From Durusdinium trenchii (Eukaryota > Sar > Dinophyceae > Suessiales > Symbiodiniaceae): DNA of 64,000 bases. The translations under genes and the position numbers were made by a program. The stretch spans positions 1-64,000 of the forward strand of contig CAXAMN010003792.1 of the NCBI GenBank assembly GCA_963970005.1. The letters run 5' to 3'. The notes under the pieces are model-generated. The model ran no database searches. It was not told the DNA's origin and was given only the letters and a program-made list of their open reading frames with translations. This document shows, piece after piece, positions 11,207-22,342 of the stretch; position 1 is the first letter of the stretch; each line of letters begins with the position of its first letter.

Positions 11207-13222
11207 ATGAAGCAGGATTCCGAAGCTGGATGGTGTGTGCCAACTCTTAGATGCCGGTGCAGAATCGCTATGTCTGAAGCCAAGATCTACCGTGCTTTCG
11301 TTTGTGGACGGATCGGAAATTTGATCGTGGTGCAACTTGACCGACAAAGTGACAAGACTTCACAGATTGCGCACTTTGCGCAAGAGGTCTTGGGTCTTTG
11401 GTCCTGCCATGATCTGGGTGAGGCATGGCCTTTTGAGGAGATGACATTAGACAAGCTCCTTGAAGCCTTGGACCCTTCTTTAGCTGGTTGGCACGACTGT
11501 GCCATGTACATGCAACATCGGCATCAAAGTCGCCCCTTGCAAGCACTGGGTTTGGCATCAACCTCGTTGCTTCGGAAGCGTGCGGCGCTGTTGGGACTCA
11601 CCCTTTGCGCCTTCCTGGCAGGTGAGGAGGCAGAGTTGGCGTACTTCGGCAGCTTTAGGCAGGAAGTGAACATCATTCGAAAGATGGAAGTGAAGAAGAT
11701 TAGACCCCAGGCCACCTTCAATGGCACCTCAAGCATTGCGCGGCCTCGGACTGCTTTCGCTGTCTCCCAAAACAAAGAGAACAATTGTGTGGAGGGCAGC
11801 AGGCTGCCTGAAGCTCGGCTGCTGCAGCAGTGGCAAGGCATCAAAATCCCATGGATGCCAGAGAGCTCTACAAAATCGCAGAAGAGAAATCTAGCGTACA
11901 TTGAACCTGTGTCGCCGGAGGCTTTCCAGGAAGTTCTCGTGCGGGCACGGCTGTCTTTCCAGGAGGAAGTTCGAAAGCCACAGTACCAGAAACCTCCAGC
12001 AGAGCGTTTCTTTTTCGAGCTCCAGAAGGCCTTTCGCCCATGGCCCTGCATCATTGCAGCGCACTCCGAAGGCAAAGCCATGGTTGAGAATGGTGTGAGG
12101 AGCTTTTGCTTGGTGATGGACAGAAAGATGAAAGAGCCTTTTGGTAAAGGAGCTTTAGTCTTTTTCGAGGTCAAGCAGCACGATGGCCAGATCTACTCAT
12201 TTCACTCCTTGTCTCGAAGTCACCAGAGCATGAGGCGAAATCGAACTGAAGAAGACGAGCGCTTGGCCTTCCAGTTGGCCTTTGGCACAGAAACCATGTC
12301 GCGCCTTGAGACCGGCTTGGTGCGTCAGTTCAAGGTGGACAGAAGACCCACTGGTTGGCGACAGGACGACTTCAAAGCCCCGAAGGGGCGTGGGATCTTT
12401 GCATGGACGCTTTCGGAGACTCTTCAGCAAGGCTTTGTAGGCTGGATGGCAGGAAAGCAGGAGAAGAATCAGAAAGTGAGAAGGCCTGAAGTGGATCCGC
12501 CCTTGTTCCAACGCTTTCTTCGGGACTGGGAGAAGCAAGAAGCCAGTCGGATCAGCCAACTAGACCCATCTGTGGACCCGAGCGCTCTAGAGAGGTTCAG
12601 CAGCCGTGTGCGACTGGTTTCGTCACAGGATACCAGCATCCGGCACTCTCATGAGACGATCAGCGATATCTTCACGCATGGGCACAGGAATAAGTCAATC
12701 TATGACTTGGTGTCTGACTTGAAACAAGGCATTGTAAATGCTCTGGACATCCCTGCCTTGGTAGCCGTGAGCTATGAGGGCAAGTCTTTTGTCATCATGG
12801 GCAACCGAAGGCTTTGGGCCTACAAGAACTGTGGAATGCCGATCCAATTCAAGATGATCGTCCACGACTTTTCCCAGCTTCATGGCATGGATCTGGAAGA
12901 GGAATACGCGTTCAGGTTTAAGACTCTCCGTGCAGCCAGCACCACAACAGCTGGCCAACACGTGGACGTGCGACGAAGAAGCACTGGAAGCGGCCACGTG
13001 CCAGCCAAGGCGCCGGCCAAGGCGCCGGCCAAGGCGCCGGCCAAGGCAGCCAAGGCAGCACCAAAACGGAGCAACAAATCCATGGGCAGCCGTGTGGATT
13101 TGTGCCTCCAGCCATGCCCCAAGTCACGCCCTGAGAAGAAGGCCATGCCGAGGCCAGCGAAAAAAGCAAGGCCAGCGCCGCCTCAGAAAGCGACCGGGCC
13201 AATTGGTGCAAAAAGTGTTTAG
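11207..13222 (+). CDS. ParB-like domain protein with basic PAKA-rich tail
   Basis: An uninterrupted 671-codon frame. An in-frame TGA just before the first ATG marks 11207 as the earliest start unless the exon is entered by splicing; a second ATG at 11271 (MSEAKIYRAF) is also possible. Residues about 470-560 look like a ParB/sulfiredoxin-type domain: FTHGHRNKSIYDLVSDL, a short strand, then FVIMGNRRLWAYKNCG in the place of the family's GNRRL-type motif. ParB-like folds bind or cut DNA, or bind nucleotides. The C-terminal 100 residues are lysine, alanine and proline rich (PAKAPAKAPAKAPAKAAK) like linker-histone tails, suggesting nucleic-acid binding. The N-terminal 450 residues are unrecognised. 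The lack of introns, in a region of many-exon genes, is compatible with retroposition. Function is inferred only from the domain look. Confidence 0.75.
   Translation: MKQDSEAGWCVPTLRCRCRIAMSEAKIYRAFVCGRIGNLIVVQLDRQSDKTSQIAHFAQEVLGLWSCHDLGEAWPFEEMTLDKLLEALDPSLAGWHDCAMYMQHRHQSRPLQALGLASTSLLRKRAALLGLTLCAFLAGEEAELAYFGSFRQEVNIIRKMEVKKIRPQATFNGTSSIARPRTAFAVSQNKENNCVEGSRLPEARLLQQWQGIKIPWMPESSTKSQKRNLAYIEPVSPEAFQEVLVRARLSFQEEVRKPQYQKPPAERFFFELQKAFRPWPCIIAAHSEGKAMVENGVRSFCLVMDRKMKEPFGKGALVFFEVKQHDGQIYSFHSLSRSHQSMRRNRTEEDERLAFQLAFGTETMSRLETGLVRQFKVDRRPTGWRQDDFKAPKGRGIFAWTLSETLQQGFVGWMAGKQEKNQKVRRPEVDPPLFQRFLRDWEKQEASRISQLDPSVDPSALERFSSRVRLVSSQDTSIRHSHETISDIFTHGHRNKSIYDLVSDLKQGIVNALDIPALVAVSYEGKSFVIMGNRRLWAYKNCGMPIQFKMIVHDFSQLHGMDLEEEYAFRFKTLRAASTTTAGQHVDVRRRSTGSGHVPAKAPAKAPAKAPAKAAKAAPKRSNKSMGSRVDLCLQPCPKSRPEKKAMPRPAKKARPAPPQKATGPIGAKSV
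13004..13057 (+). repeat. 12-base coding repeat (GCCAAGGCGCCG)
   Basis: Three perfect copies of GCCAAGGCGCCG followed by two shortened GCCAAGGCA copies, coding for the PAKA repeats of the ParB-like protein's tail. Such perfect copies tend to change length by slippage. Confidence 0.85.
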
Positions 13223-13884
13223 TTTTCATTTAAGGGCGTGTCCCGATTCTTTCTTTTAATAGCGCGCCTTGCGAGGCTTGATTTGACTTAGCTTTGAGGT
13301 GAGACCTCAACCCGTGACGAAAAAGAGTCAAAAGGTTGATTGCACTGGACATTGGTTTGGGTGTTCGACATTGGGCATCGTGATCGCAGCAGCACAGTCT
13401 CGTTGTCATGGATGCTTGGTGGATGAAAACCCAGTGTGTCAAAACAATCACGCAGTGATAGACAACCAGTTTCCTTGAATGAAATTGGCCAGTTGCAGCT
13501 TTTGTTCTTCAAAAGGCACGGAACCACGCGTTATTGTTCTGCAAGCATGGCCTCACTCAGAAGGTGGTGCCTCCTAAGGAAGCATACTTCATGGATAAAT
13601 TCGCGTGCGCTGCCAAGGTCCGACTGGCCTTGCAGAACATATTTGGTTTGTATCTGTATGTCACACAGTGATCGCAAACACACACACACACACAGACACA
13701 CACACAGACACACACACAGAGACACACACACACACACACACACGGACACACACTGAATTTCTTGGAAGGCTGGTGAATTGCTTTCGAAGGGATTGCAACT
13801 GCATTGTTTGGTCAAGTTTGCTTGTTAGCTTTTTGCTTTAAATGGGGAGTGTCCAACAAATGAGTTAGAGTCAGAATGTATTTT
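13223..13884. other. Gene-free stretch with CA microsatellite
   Basis: No coding exon recognised. The CA array is at 13678-13754. Open frames across it on both strands are translated microsatellite. Confidence 0.45.
13678..13754. repeat. CA microsatellite
   Basis: About 75 bases of CA repeats interrupted by CAGACA and similar units. Confidence 0.9.
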
Positions 13885-15150
13885 CCCTTCGACAGGTATA
13901 ACCCCTGGCGCGGTCTCCCTGTTCCTACACACCCAAAATGGGTGTCTCCCATCGAATCTTCGCCATAGCGCGGCGCGCCCCTCGACGGTCCTTCGGAGCC
14001 TTGGGACCGCATGGTCTACGAGCAGGCGGAAAGACGATGGATTGAGACCTGGATAGAGATGAATTGTGTACTCCAGTGTGCGGAGCACTTCATCCAAAGG
14101 TTGTGCAGTGTGCCAACCGCAAAGAGTGATTAGTTCATTTTCCTGCTGTGGCTGCTTCCCTTTCAGACACTCCTTTGCTTTTGATGATGCATCGGTTCAG
14201 CCGCTCTTTGTTTTGCTGCAAGGCTTCTCTTCCCGGCCTGCACACTGGGATGAGGATTGCTGTCAGACCACTGTAGCTCCCTCCAGGTTTCTTTTGGTTG
14301 GCCCACTTGAAGCAACCTGCGGGGCAACCTCAACATCCCTTGCTGCAATATGGGTCCTGGGAACATTGTTAGTGAATCAGAATGCGGCTGTTGACTTGTG
14401 CTGAATTTATTTGTGCACGATTTGAGCCAATAACTATATCATTGGTTTCTGGTTATGCCACAAGCCCTGGCAGGACCCAGACTGTTTGCTGGCAACGCAG
14501 AAGCCGGGCCAGGTTGATTTGACCCGCCGGGCTGCACCCAGATCGAGTAAGTATAGAACATTTGTTGAAAAAGTGAAGGGATCCATTGGGATGGGTTGCT
14601 GGATGAAACTTGTTTTGGCGCACCGAGACTGGATCCACTCAGTGCTTGGCAAACCGCTTCAACGCAGTGATGCCGAGCAGGTGGGTGGGGCGCAAATGGA
14701 CGCGTGTGGGACCGATTTCGTGGACGTCGGTCAGGCCCGCCAGCGCTTCTGGCTGACCAGGGAGCAACGCTGCCAGGCCTGAACGGATGGGTGTTGCGTC
14801 CACGGACGGAGGACGATTGGAGGATGTTGGTGGTTTTCCTGCACCAGGGGCTCAGAGGACGCAGACCAGTTTGTTAAACTTTTTCTTGGGGAAAGGGTCA
14901 ATCTCGATGATCTCTGAGCTTCCGGATCTCGAATGCAAATGTCATCGATTCAGAATCGATTCATGTGGCGATTTAGCGACTGTCCGTGCCATGAGGGCCA
15001 CAACACGATGCCTGATGATTCGTGGTGGACACTTCTGCAGAGCATTGTTGCACGGAGGGCACCCGTAAAGGCAGGGTCACAATGGAGGAGTTGTTGCAAT
15101 TGTGTAAGCCTGGTCAAATGCAAGTCAATGCTGGAGCGAGATGAAGAGAA
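13885..15150 (+). CDS. Possible exons, unknown product
   Basis: Coding-like text on the plus strand: FDRYNPWRGLPVPTHPKW at about 13890-13945, then, after a frame change, PWDRMVYEQAERRWIETW at about 14001-14060, and QVDLTRRAAPRSSKYRTF near 14510-14565. No domain is recognised and the borders are unclear. It may be the upstream part of the gene at 15669-18889. Confidence 0.2.
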
Positions 15151-15266
15151 TACTTCAGGTGCCAAGTTGCATTTGTTTTTTTGGTCCTTGGGCAGATGTG
15201 TTGTCTTAACGGTTTCCGTGTTTCAAGCTCGTCTCGCTTTACGCTGATGATCATGCGCCAAAAACT

Positions 15267-15289
15267 CTCCCTCTCTCTCTCTCTCTTCC
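15267..15289. repeat. CT microsatellite
   Basis: A run of CT dinucleotides following CTCC. Confidence 0.8.
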
Positions 15290-15668
15290 GACCACGTTTC
15301 AAATCCTGCCACCAGGCCACTGCAGCATTTCTTCTCTATTGCTCTGGGATCACTCTGGCCTTTGAGAATCTCAGGAGACGGCCTTCAGCGGTTTTTTTGG
15401 ATCGGAAGCCCCCAACCTTCAACCTTCTAAGAAGGCAGAAGGCAATATCAGTGACCAGCATGGAGACTTCTTGAATTTTGATTGCTGCGAAATGCGAAAG
15501 CCAAGTTTTGACGTAGATAGTCGAAAAGCACCGGTTGGTAGAAGAATACCTTCTTCTTATGGGAGCCTGTTTGAAGGGCCCACGTCAACTTTTGCAGGAA
15601 ATTGTATAGTGATGGCCTAGCACATAGAAATATGGAGTCATTCATGGAATTCATTCCAAATCAATTCA

Positions 15669-18600
15669 GTGGACAGAGAGGGAGTGTCCTATATTCCGCC
15701 ACGCATGCGTCGCGTCGCGCCGCGTCCGGTGTCCAAACGGTCTTCGGTCAGGAACTTCTCGACCACCGGGCAGCCAGTGGTGGTGGATGAGGCCCTCTTT
15801 TGTGGTTGTGGCACCTGCGAGTGGTCCGCTTCATGGGCTGGGCCTGACCTTGGGAGCGGAAAAGCCGTTTCGTCCAAACACGGACCACCGGGGAATTCAG
15901 CCATCCGACCAGACGACCCCACAGACTCTGAGAGTTCAGACCCACTCGATTGGAGGGTGTGTACAATGTCAGATCTTCGAAGATGCCTTGCATTCATTGA
16001 AAGACCACCACTGGTGTCTGGTGCCCCTTGCCCCCTTGTGTGGGTCTTGTAGATTCCAATCGGGTCCCCGGTCCCGGACCCCCGGTCCCGACCGACGCTC
16101 GCGACGCCGCTACGAGAGACTCGTCGAGACGCAGGTCACCCACGTGGCACCTGAACCGCAGACGAGAGAGCGCGAGCAACGCAGGGTGATTGGTGTGAAC
16201 ATCACCCAGGTAGGAGAACGTCGCACTTCGCACTGACTTCCGACCTAAAGTGTTAGCTTGGGTGATAAACACCAGGCAAGTCATGGACCACAGCCCTTTA
16301 CAAAGGACCCTGTGTGTTGTCTTTTTCGGTGCACCTGCGTCACCTGAGGTACAATATGTCATGGCCAGTGCCGGGTCTCAGAGGATGCGAGCGCGCCTCC
16401 GTCTCACCGGGGAACGGAACGCGCCATGCCATGCTTTCCGACCGTGGGTCGGTTGCCCACGTGGAACCGCTCAGGTCATGACGTGATGCAAACGTGCACG
16501 GGCTTTATTGCTACGGCCTGGCGACTCACGGGGCGGGGCGCTTGTTCTTCGCCATGGAACATCCGTGGGGTGACTATAGTTGGGGCAGCCAGGGGAAGGT
16601 CTTCCAATGGTTGTGGAATCGCCGGTGGATGAAGAAGCCTCTCTTTTGGAGATGTGGATGGCCATACTGGTTCTGAACCTGCAGAGGCCTTATTTGATCA
16701 ACAGTTAACATTGAGGGGTTTCCTGATTCAATCCCACCCATCTGTGGCAAACCATGGACCCATGCTGTGAACCATGCGCAGTCGCAACAGCCTTTTCGTG
16801 GGTCCAACGCACCACATGAGGCGCTCTTCATGACCTTGTCCTTCCGCTGCCCGGCGCAAATGGTGAAAGCAGCCTTGCTTCTTGAAAGCTGAAGAGTTGA
16901 CTGACAATCAGCCTGCCTAGTACTGAGTTGAGCAGACCTTGGACTTGGACCTTGTTAGAGTAACGACATCAGTGGTGCTTTCACTCTTGACGGATTGGTG
17001 CTTGGACTTTTGGGCAAAGGCAGCCATCCTTCACGAAAGTTCAACTGAAGATGTTGTTTCAAGGTATGAACCGGGCGGCCTCACGGTGGTGGCATGGCAG
17101 AGAGATGTGCCAGAGCCCCAAAGCAGAAGACGAAGACCCGAACGCCCTAGCGGTGGGGCCCTGGGTGTGTGTGGAACATATGGCACTTTCTGTTTTTTTC
17201 TGTGACAGCAAGTAACAATTGCTCCATTGGAGGTTTGCTTGGAATCTTCGCATTCACGGCTGGCTTTTTCACCAAAGCTGTCGATCAACGGAGGGGTGGT
17301 TGGTTCGACAAGTGGGCATGTCACCCGATCTTCGGTCCCAACTTCAAGTCCAGAATCGTGGGCCCTTTTAAATGACTACTGTAATCATACTCCCTATTAA
17401 CCACTAGTTACTAGATAGTTGGCTCTTTTTCACTTCAAGTACCACTTCCTAATCGCTAGATATTTCACTATTCATCATCTTTTTGCTTGTTCTCCCTTGC
17501 CTGCTTTGCCAGAACCCGCAACTCGCTGGATCGGGCGACCCCAGGTGCTCAGCTTCTCTCAAATGCAAGGAACTTCAAGCACGTGACCTCGGTGAGCGTC
17601 ACCGACAAGGTGCATGGGCCGAGAGTCGGAGCTGCAGTCAGCAGTCAGCTTCGATGCCCACATGGTGCTCGCGCTTTTCCACGTCGGGATTTTTCAGGGC
17701 CACCCTGAAAAAGTTGGGAGGTGGTGAACATCAGCTGGGGACATTTCTGATCACTCTTAGGTGTTCACCGGTGGTGCTTGTTGACATGGCCCATGCACCT
17801 GGGCTCCTGCAACTTTGGCTAGATGATGGCAGATCACGATGCTGGGTGAACGAAATGCCGCGGCCGGGACGCTCGAAACGGCGGTGGCGCTACGCGGCGC
17901 TAGGCCTTGGCGGTGGAGCTCAGCATGTTGGGCTATGCCTTCGTGCGAGCGGCCGAGTTCCACATGCGCCTGGACCGGCGCCTGGGACGGTGGAACACCG
18001 TGGTTCCGATGTTTTGGGAGCCAGCAGAATCAAAGGAGCCAGCAGAACAAGCCATGATGTTCAGCACCAAATGTTGAGCATGAATGTGAAAGAACCATTG
18101 AGCCGCAGTGCACTCTACTCATCTTCGAAGGATTTTAGCGCTCAGACAAGACACATCCTTGAGATCCCAAAGAAGCACAGTGCTTGCGACACGCTTGCGT
18201 GGTGATCCGTCTGCCGCAGGAGCCGGATGAACGCTACACGGAAGCCTTTCGACCACTGCTGCCACCCGCGACCTTGAAGGACCGGGGAGCAGCGGATTTG
18301 GTGAACACATGGAGTGGGGTAAGCCCGAGATATCCGAGATCCGAAATATCTCGGTGTTGTGGGGTGTTGTGGGGACTTGTGATGCGACGAACCAGCAAAC
18401 TTCAAGAGGGTGTAGATTTGCCAGGAACTCTGCTCAAGTTGCTTTTGAATGTTTACTATTCCGAAGGGTGCATTTCATGTGATTTTCTGTCATATATTCC
18501 GGATTCAATGTCGTTGTCCGGAAATGCGCGTGTCAAAAGCCAGTACCTCGAGCCAATACCAAGAATGACAGGTCAGTTAGTTTGGCCATGTAGCCTGATA

Positions 18601-18889
18601 TTGGTCCGCGGAAGAATGAGCAACATGGCGACGGTTTACCTTATACAAGAATTATAGCATTTGACGACATCATGACATCCTTACTGGTCCGGAAGCACCC
18701 ACCCGGGGAGTTCGGGGATTGGACTGAGGGATAGCAATGCCATTTCCGTCTGGCCCACCGCCGCGAAGCCTCTTCGCGGCCCGCCACTTCCAGGAGCTGC
18801 TGGCCGCACCTCACCGGCCGTACTTCTTGGCGCAGCGCATCAACAAGCGCATCGCCGACACGCCCGGAGATCCCAGACCGACCGACTGA
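15669..18889 (+). CDS. Unrecognised multi-exon gene, possibly membrane-anchored
   Basis: Coding-like exons of high GC on the plus strand: PPRMRRVAPRPVSKRSSVRN near 15685; an arginine-rich exon near 16055-16209 (RRYERLVETQVTHVAPEPQ) ending at ACCCAG|GTAGGAG; a hydrophobic exon near 17220-17300 (GGLLGIFAFTAGFFTKAVDQ) that could span a membrane; LGYAFVRAAEFHMRLDRRLG near 17925-17990; a proline-rich exon (LQEPDERYTEAF-like, then LLPPATLKDRGAADL) ending about 18318 before GTAAGCC; and a last exon (SLFAARHFQELLAAPHRPYF) stopping at 18887-18889. The order on one strand and donor sites favour one gene, but joining phases were not resolved for all pieces. I recognise no family. Confidence 0.3.
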
Positions 18890-19294
18890 GAGAGTGGCGC
18901 GGTGGCTGGTTTTGGGCTGGTTTTGGGGCGATGTGACCAGCATTCAAGGTATTTAGTGGGGGCAAGAGGCAATTCAGCAGACAGTGTGGTCATGTTTCCA
19001 TGCATGTCCAGGATTAGGGTTTCCTTAGGTTCTGGCCATCGCATGCCATCGCCACATCCATAGTTCGACAGTGTTCCTTTTTTAAGGCAAAGGCCAGGCC
19101 ACGACAATTCAGCTCCAGGTACGATGCGGGTGCCACGAAGAACGTGCGTTTGGTGTCAGACCTAGTTGGTTGGGAAGGGTGGTGGAAGATAGACTTGGCT
19201 CGCGCGGCTTGCGAAAATTGTCCCCCAAGTTCACACTACAATATATACTGTATATATATATATATTCATCCGCTGATATAGAGTTCACTCAGAG

Positions 19295-19657
19295 ATGATA
19301 GAATGGTACGTGTTCTGCCGCTACATGAACACTCAAGACGTGTGGGAGGGGACGGCCATGAAAGTGCAATTGGCCATCGTGGCCGCTTCAGTTTCGATTG
19401 GCTGGGTTCTCCGTTCGTCGTGGAAGGAAGCACCCCCTAGTTGTCCTCCCTGTCATTGCCACTGTTCCTTTGAGGTTCCATCCCAGTTGCCTGGAGGCCC
19501 TTTGCTGGTTGCAGGCTTTTTGGCATTGATCTTCTTGGTAGCTGCATTGATTTGGACCCTCCAGAAGGACACTGGTCGTAAGGCCCCAGCTGGCTCACCA
19601 AAAAGTGGCAAGGGAGTTCAGGGCATTAGTGGCCGTTTCATGCAACTCACTCAATGA
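19295..19657 (+). CDS. DIRS-element small ORF with one membrane segment
   Basis: 120 codons from ATG. A cysteine-rich stretch (CPPCHCHCSFE) is followed by one strong hydrophobic span (PLLVAGFLALIFLVAALIW) and a basic, glycine-rich end (KSGKGVQGI). Its TGA overlaps the ATG of the next frame as ATGA, so the two may be coupled in translation. The role in the element is unknown. This frame is intact, unlike the rest. Confidence 0.5.
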   Translation: MIEWYVFCRYMNTQDVWEGTAMKVQLAIVAASVSIGWVLRSSWKEAPPSCPPCHCHCSFEVPSQLPGGPLLVAGFLALIFLVAALIWTLQKDTGRKAPAGSPKSGKGVQGISGRFMQLTQ

Positions 19658-20627
19658 TAGCAGGTGGCTTGGCCTTGGTCAACTACGGTGAGGCTGGTCC
19701 CATTTGGCACTGCCGGGCATTACTCTTCCATGCAGGCGGCCCCAACTGGGCTATCCTAATGCCTGATCACGATGTTTACATTGAGGAGTTGTCGGCTTCA
19801 AACACGGACTTCACAGGTGGCTTCTTTTATTGTGGGGAGAATGGAGCAATACCAGCACACATAGATCCGAACACGATGTATGGTTTTGATCCTTTAACAC
19901 CACAGGAGTTGGGAGCTTTTCGTATGCAAGGTCAGATTTTGGCAGATGCTCACAGGTTGGCTGCAGGTTTACCCCTTGGACCTCCAGTTGTTCACCAGCA
20001 GCTCCGGCCGCCGTTGCTCCTGTGGCACGACCTCCAGGGGTTTTGGGAGCAGCGCCAGTGGCGCCCGCAGCAGGCGTGGGTGGAGCAGCCCCAGTTGCAG
20101 CTGCAGTTGAAGCTGTAGACACCTGGGTAGCCTTGGAGGATCAGGCCCCTTTCCACCCGGCTGCGCTACCAGCTGGCTCGCACTCCATTGGTGAACGTGG
20201 CATAGTTCCCGCTGGCATCGGATCCGTTTTGGTGAAGAAAGTCAAGCCTTCAGAGGCTGCTGCATATCGCATGGATGACTTACGAGTGTTGCCAATCAAG
20301 TCTGATGCACAAGGAGTCCGCCGGCAAGATTTTCCTACAGCAGTTTCAAGCATGGATGATGCAGAGCCATCTGGCGGTGGGATCCAGCCCACTGGGCCCC
20401 CAACGGCTCTCAAGCTGCTGAAGGACATGCGAGATCAGGCTTTCACGCCCAGTACTTTTCATGAGCACTGGGTTAGAACTGCTGAAATCCCGAAGAGTGA
20501 TCACTCGGTTTTTGAGCATGAGTGCCTGTCCAGGATTTTGGAGAGTTTGGTTGTGGTGGATCAGTTGAATGCGCCATGTACATTTGTCAGACAATTTGGG
20601 CATTGTTTTAGCAGTAGACAAGGGTAG
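19654..20627 (+). pseudogene. DIRS-element gag-like ORF, frameshifted and truncated
   Basis: Starts at ATG 19654, overlapping the previous stop by ATGA. The first part (WAILMPDHDVYIEEL, TMYGFDPLTPQELGAFRMQG) is in one frame to about 19990; the natural continuation, an alanine/proline-rich linker (APVAPAAGVGGAAPVAAA) then LVKKVKPSEAAAYRMDDLRV and TFHEHWVRTAEIPKSDHSVF, is in another frame and ends at 20627. So one frameshift lies near 19990. The last residues after VVVDQLN come from the RNase H region read out of frame, marking the border of a deletion. Confidence 0.55.
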
Positions 20628-22284
20628 GAGCTCCTCACCTCAGTTGATGCGTGTCTGTCGTCGGTTGGCATGTCTTTTGATCTGCGCTGGCAGCAGCTTG
20701 ACCTGTCGGTGGATTCCCAGTCATTTGAACATAGCTGATGAGGGCTCTCGGCGCTGGGAACATCTCAGGCGAGGGCAAACTATTGCCACAGGTGAGCAAG
20801 ACAAAGCAAAGCAACAACTGGACGGCGCAAGACAGGCAGTGCGGTTGCAACTACAAGGCAACAACAAGCAGGAGAGAGCTTCAAAGAGGCAAAATTTCAT
20901 CCAGCAAGTCACAAAGACACCCCGATTTTCGGGACAGACGTTTTTGGAGATGAACGCAATCTCGGAGGAGGTCGCATCAGACTACCGGATTCGAATGGCC
21001 CGACTGAGGACTTTTGCAAAAATGGAGGGGCTTTCTCAACGAGATGTTCGAGGACGGGGAGGACATTGGCGAGGCCACAAAGACCTTGGCTGCCGTGGTG
21101 GACGCCGTGCCAGACTGCATGCCCAGGGGAGCCTCCCCCGGTCAAGGAGGCGCTTGCAAGGCTGGAACAGGTTAGATCCCGGGACCACAAGGCCCCCGAT
21201 TCCATGGGAGCTGATTGCAGCAGTGGTGCATCGTATGCTCACAAAACAGCAGATCAGCGAAGGTTTCTTGGTGCTTTTGATGTTCGATGCGTATCTGCGG
21301 CCAGGAGAGGCGATAAGTCTTCACAGGAACGATCTAGTGGAACCTACAGTACAGCATCCTCATTTTTTGCCTGAACCTCAACCCATCAGACAGAGCAGCC
21401 TCTTCAAAGATGGGACTATCGGACGAATCCATCATTCTGGACAGCAGGGAGACTCCATGGATGGGGCAGCTGTTGAGGTGGCTCAGCGACTCTTCCGTTC
21501 GACGTTACGAGGCTTCAGCCCGGTTGAATCAAGAGTTTCAGAAGTTGCCGAGGAAGACACAGAGAAGGGCGTTGGAAGCACCCGCACTCCTCAACCAATG
21601 GGCCCAAAGATTTTTCTCCCAGAAACGGAAAAGGATCTGAGAGTTTGGGTGTTGGAGATTTTCAGTGGAACAGCGCATCTTAGCAAAGCAATGAGACAAC
21701 AAGGTTCTCGCTGCGCTGCTTGGGACATCGAGTATGGCCCTTTCTGTGATGTTCTGCAACCCGGGGTGCTTCGCAGTCTTTTGAAGTTCAATTCAACACA
21801 TGAAGTGGTTCTTGTGTGGTTTGGTATGCCTTGCCAAAGCTGGACACGTACAAGACGTTGGGACGGGGGGCCTCCCCCTCTGCGTGACGACAATGTTTTC
21901 CTTTGGGGCCGGAACACTCTCTCCGTCTCTGACAACAGCAAGGTTGCTTTAGGCAATGTTTTGCTCTTGTGGACATGTGTCATGGCAGCGTTTTGCATTG
22001 AGCTTCGCATCCCTTATGTGATTGAAAATCCAGGCAGTTCACGTTGTTGGTTGACAGCTCCCATGAAGTTTTTGCAACAGAAATCACAGCTCGCCTTTGT
22101 TGATTATTGCCAGTACGGCGTCCCTTGGCGAAAGCAGACAGGGCTCCTCATGTTTGGCTTTTCTTCGCTAGCAACAGTACTTCGAACGTGCAATACAGTA
22201 CACGGTCGTTGCAGTGCCAGTCATAAGAGGCACGTGATTCTTGTTGTGCAAAGCAAATGCCCTTACATTGGCCAGCTCACATAG
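20569..22284 (+). pseudogene. DIRS pol remains: RNase H end, tyrosine recombinase, C5-methyltransferase-like
   Basis: 571 open codons. About 20585-20750: end of RNase H (HLSDNLGIVLAVDKG, CRWIPSHLNIADEGSR). About 20960-21330: tyrosine-recombinase helices with LMFDAYLRPGEAISLHRNDL. Between them, codons 21035-21130 are out of frame: the natural text (EMFEDGEDIGEATKTLAAVV) is in a neighbouring frame, so two compensating indels exist. A further change near 21400 (natural text MGLSDESIILD in another frame). The expected histidine-arginine catalytic block is not visible in any frame, only the following SDSSVRRYEASARL. From 21649: methyltransferase fold start (VLEIFSGTAHLSKAMRQQG), PCQS at 21829-21840 in the place of the catalytic cysteine motif, ENPGSSRCW at about 22024, and QYGVPWRKQTG. 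These match motifs I, IV, VI and VIII of C5 DNA methyltransferases, with ENP for ENV. The methyltransferase part itself looks intact. Confidence 0.7.
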
Positions 22285-22342
22285 TGGGGGTTGGGAGGGG
22301 TTGGATAGCGTGTCGAATTGAGAATGACATCTTCGAGACGCT

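Larger units (their letters stand above)
19280..22300 (+). mobile_element. Decayed DIRS-like (tyrosine-recombinase) retrotransposon
   Basis: In order on the plus strand: a small membrane-protein frame, a gag-like frame, the tail of an RNase H, a tyrosine-recombinase segment, and a cytosine-methyltransferase-like domain. This is the order of DIRS-type elements, which use a tyrosine recombinase and no LTRs. The reverse transcriptase is absent: the gag-like frame runs straight into the end of RNase H near 20565. At least four frame changes show it is dead. Terminal repeats were not identified, so the ends are approximate. TA repeats at 19243-19264 sit just outside. Confidence 0.75.

Noticed and set aside
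11524-12174. 216-codon minus-strand frame
   Set aside because: Shadow of the long plus-strand ParB-like gene.
13557-13815. Cysteine/valine-rich and histidine/threonine-rich frames
   Set aside because: They are translations of the CA microsatellite.
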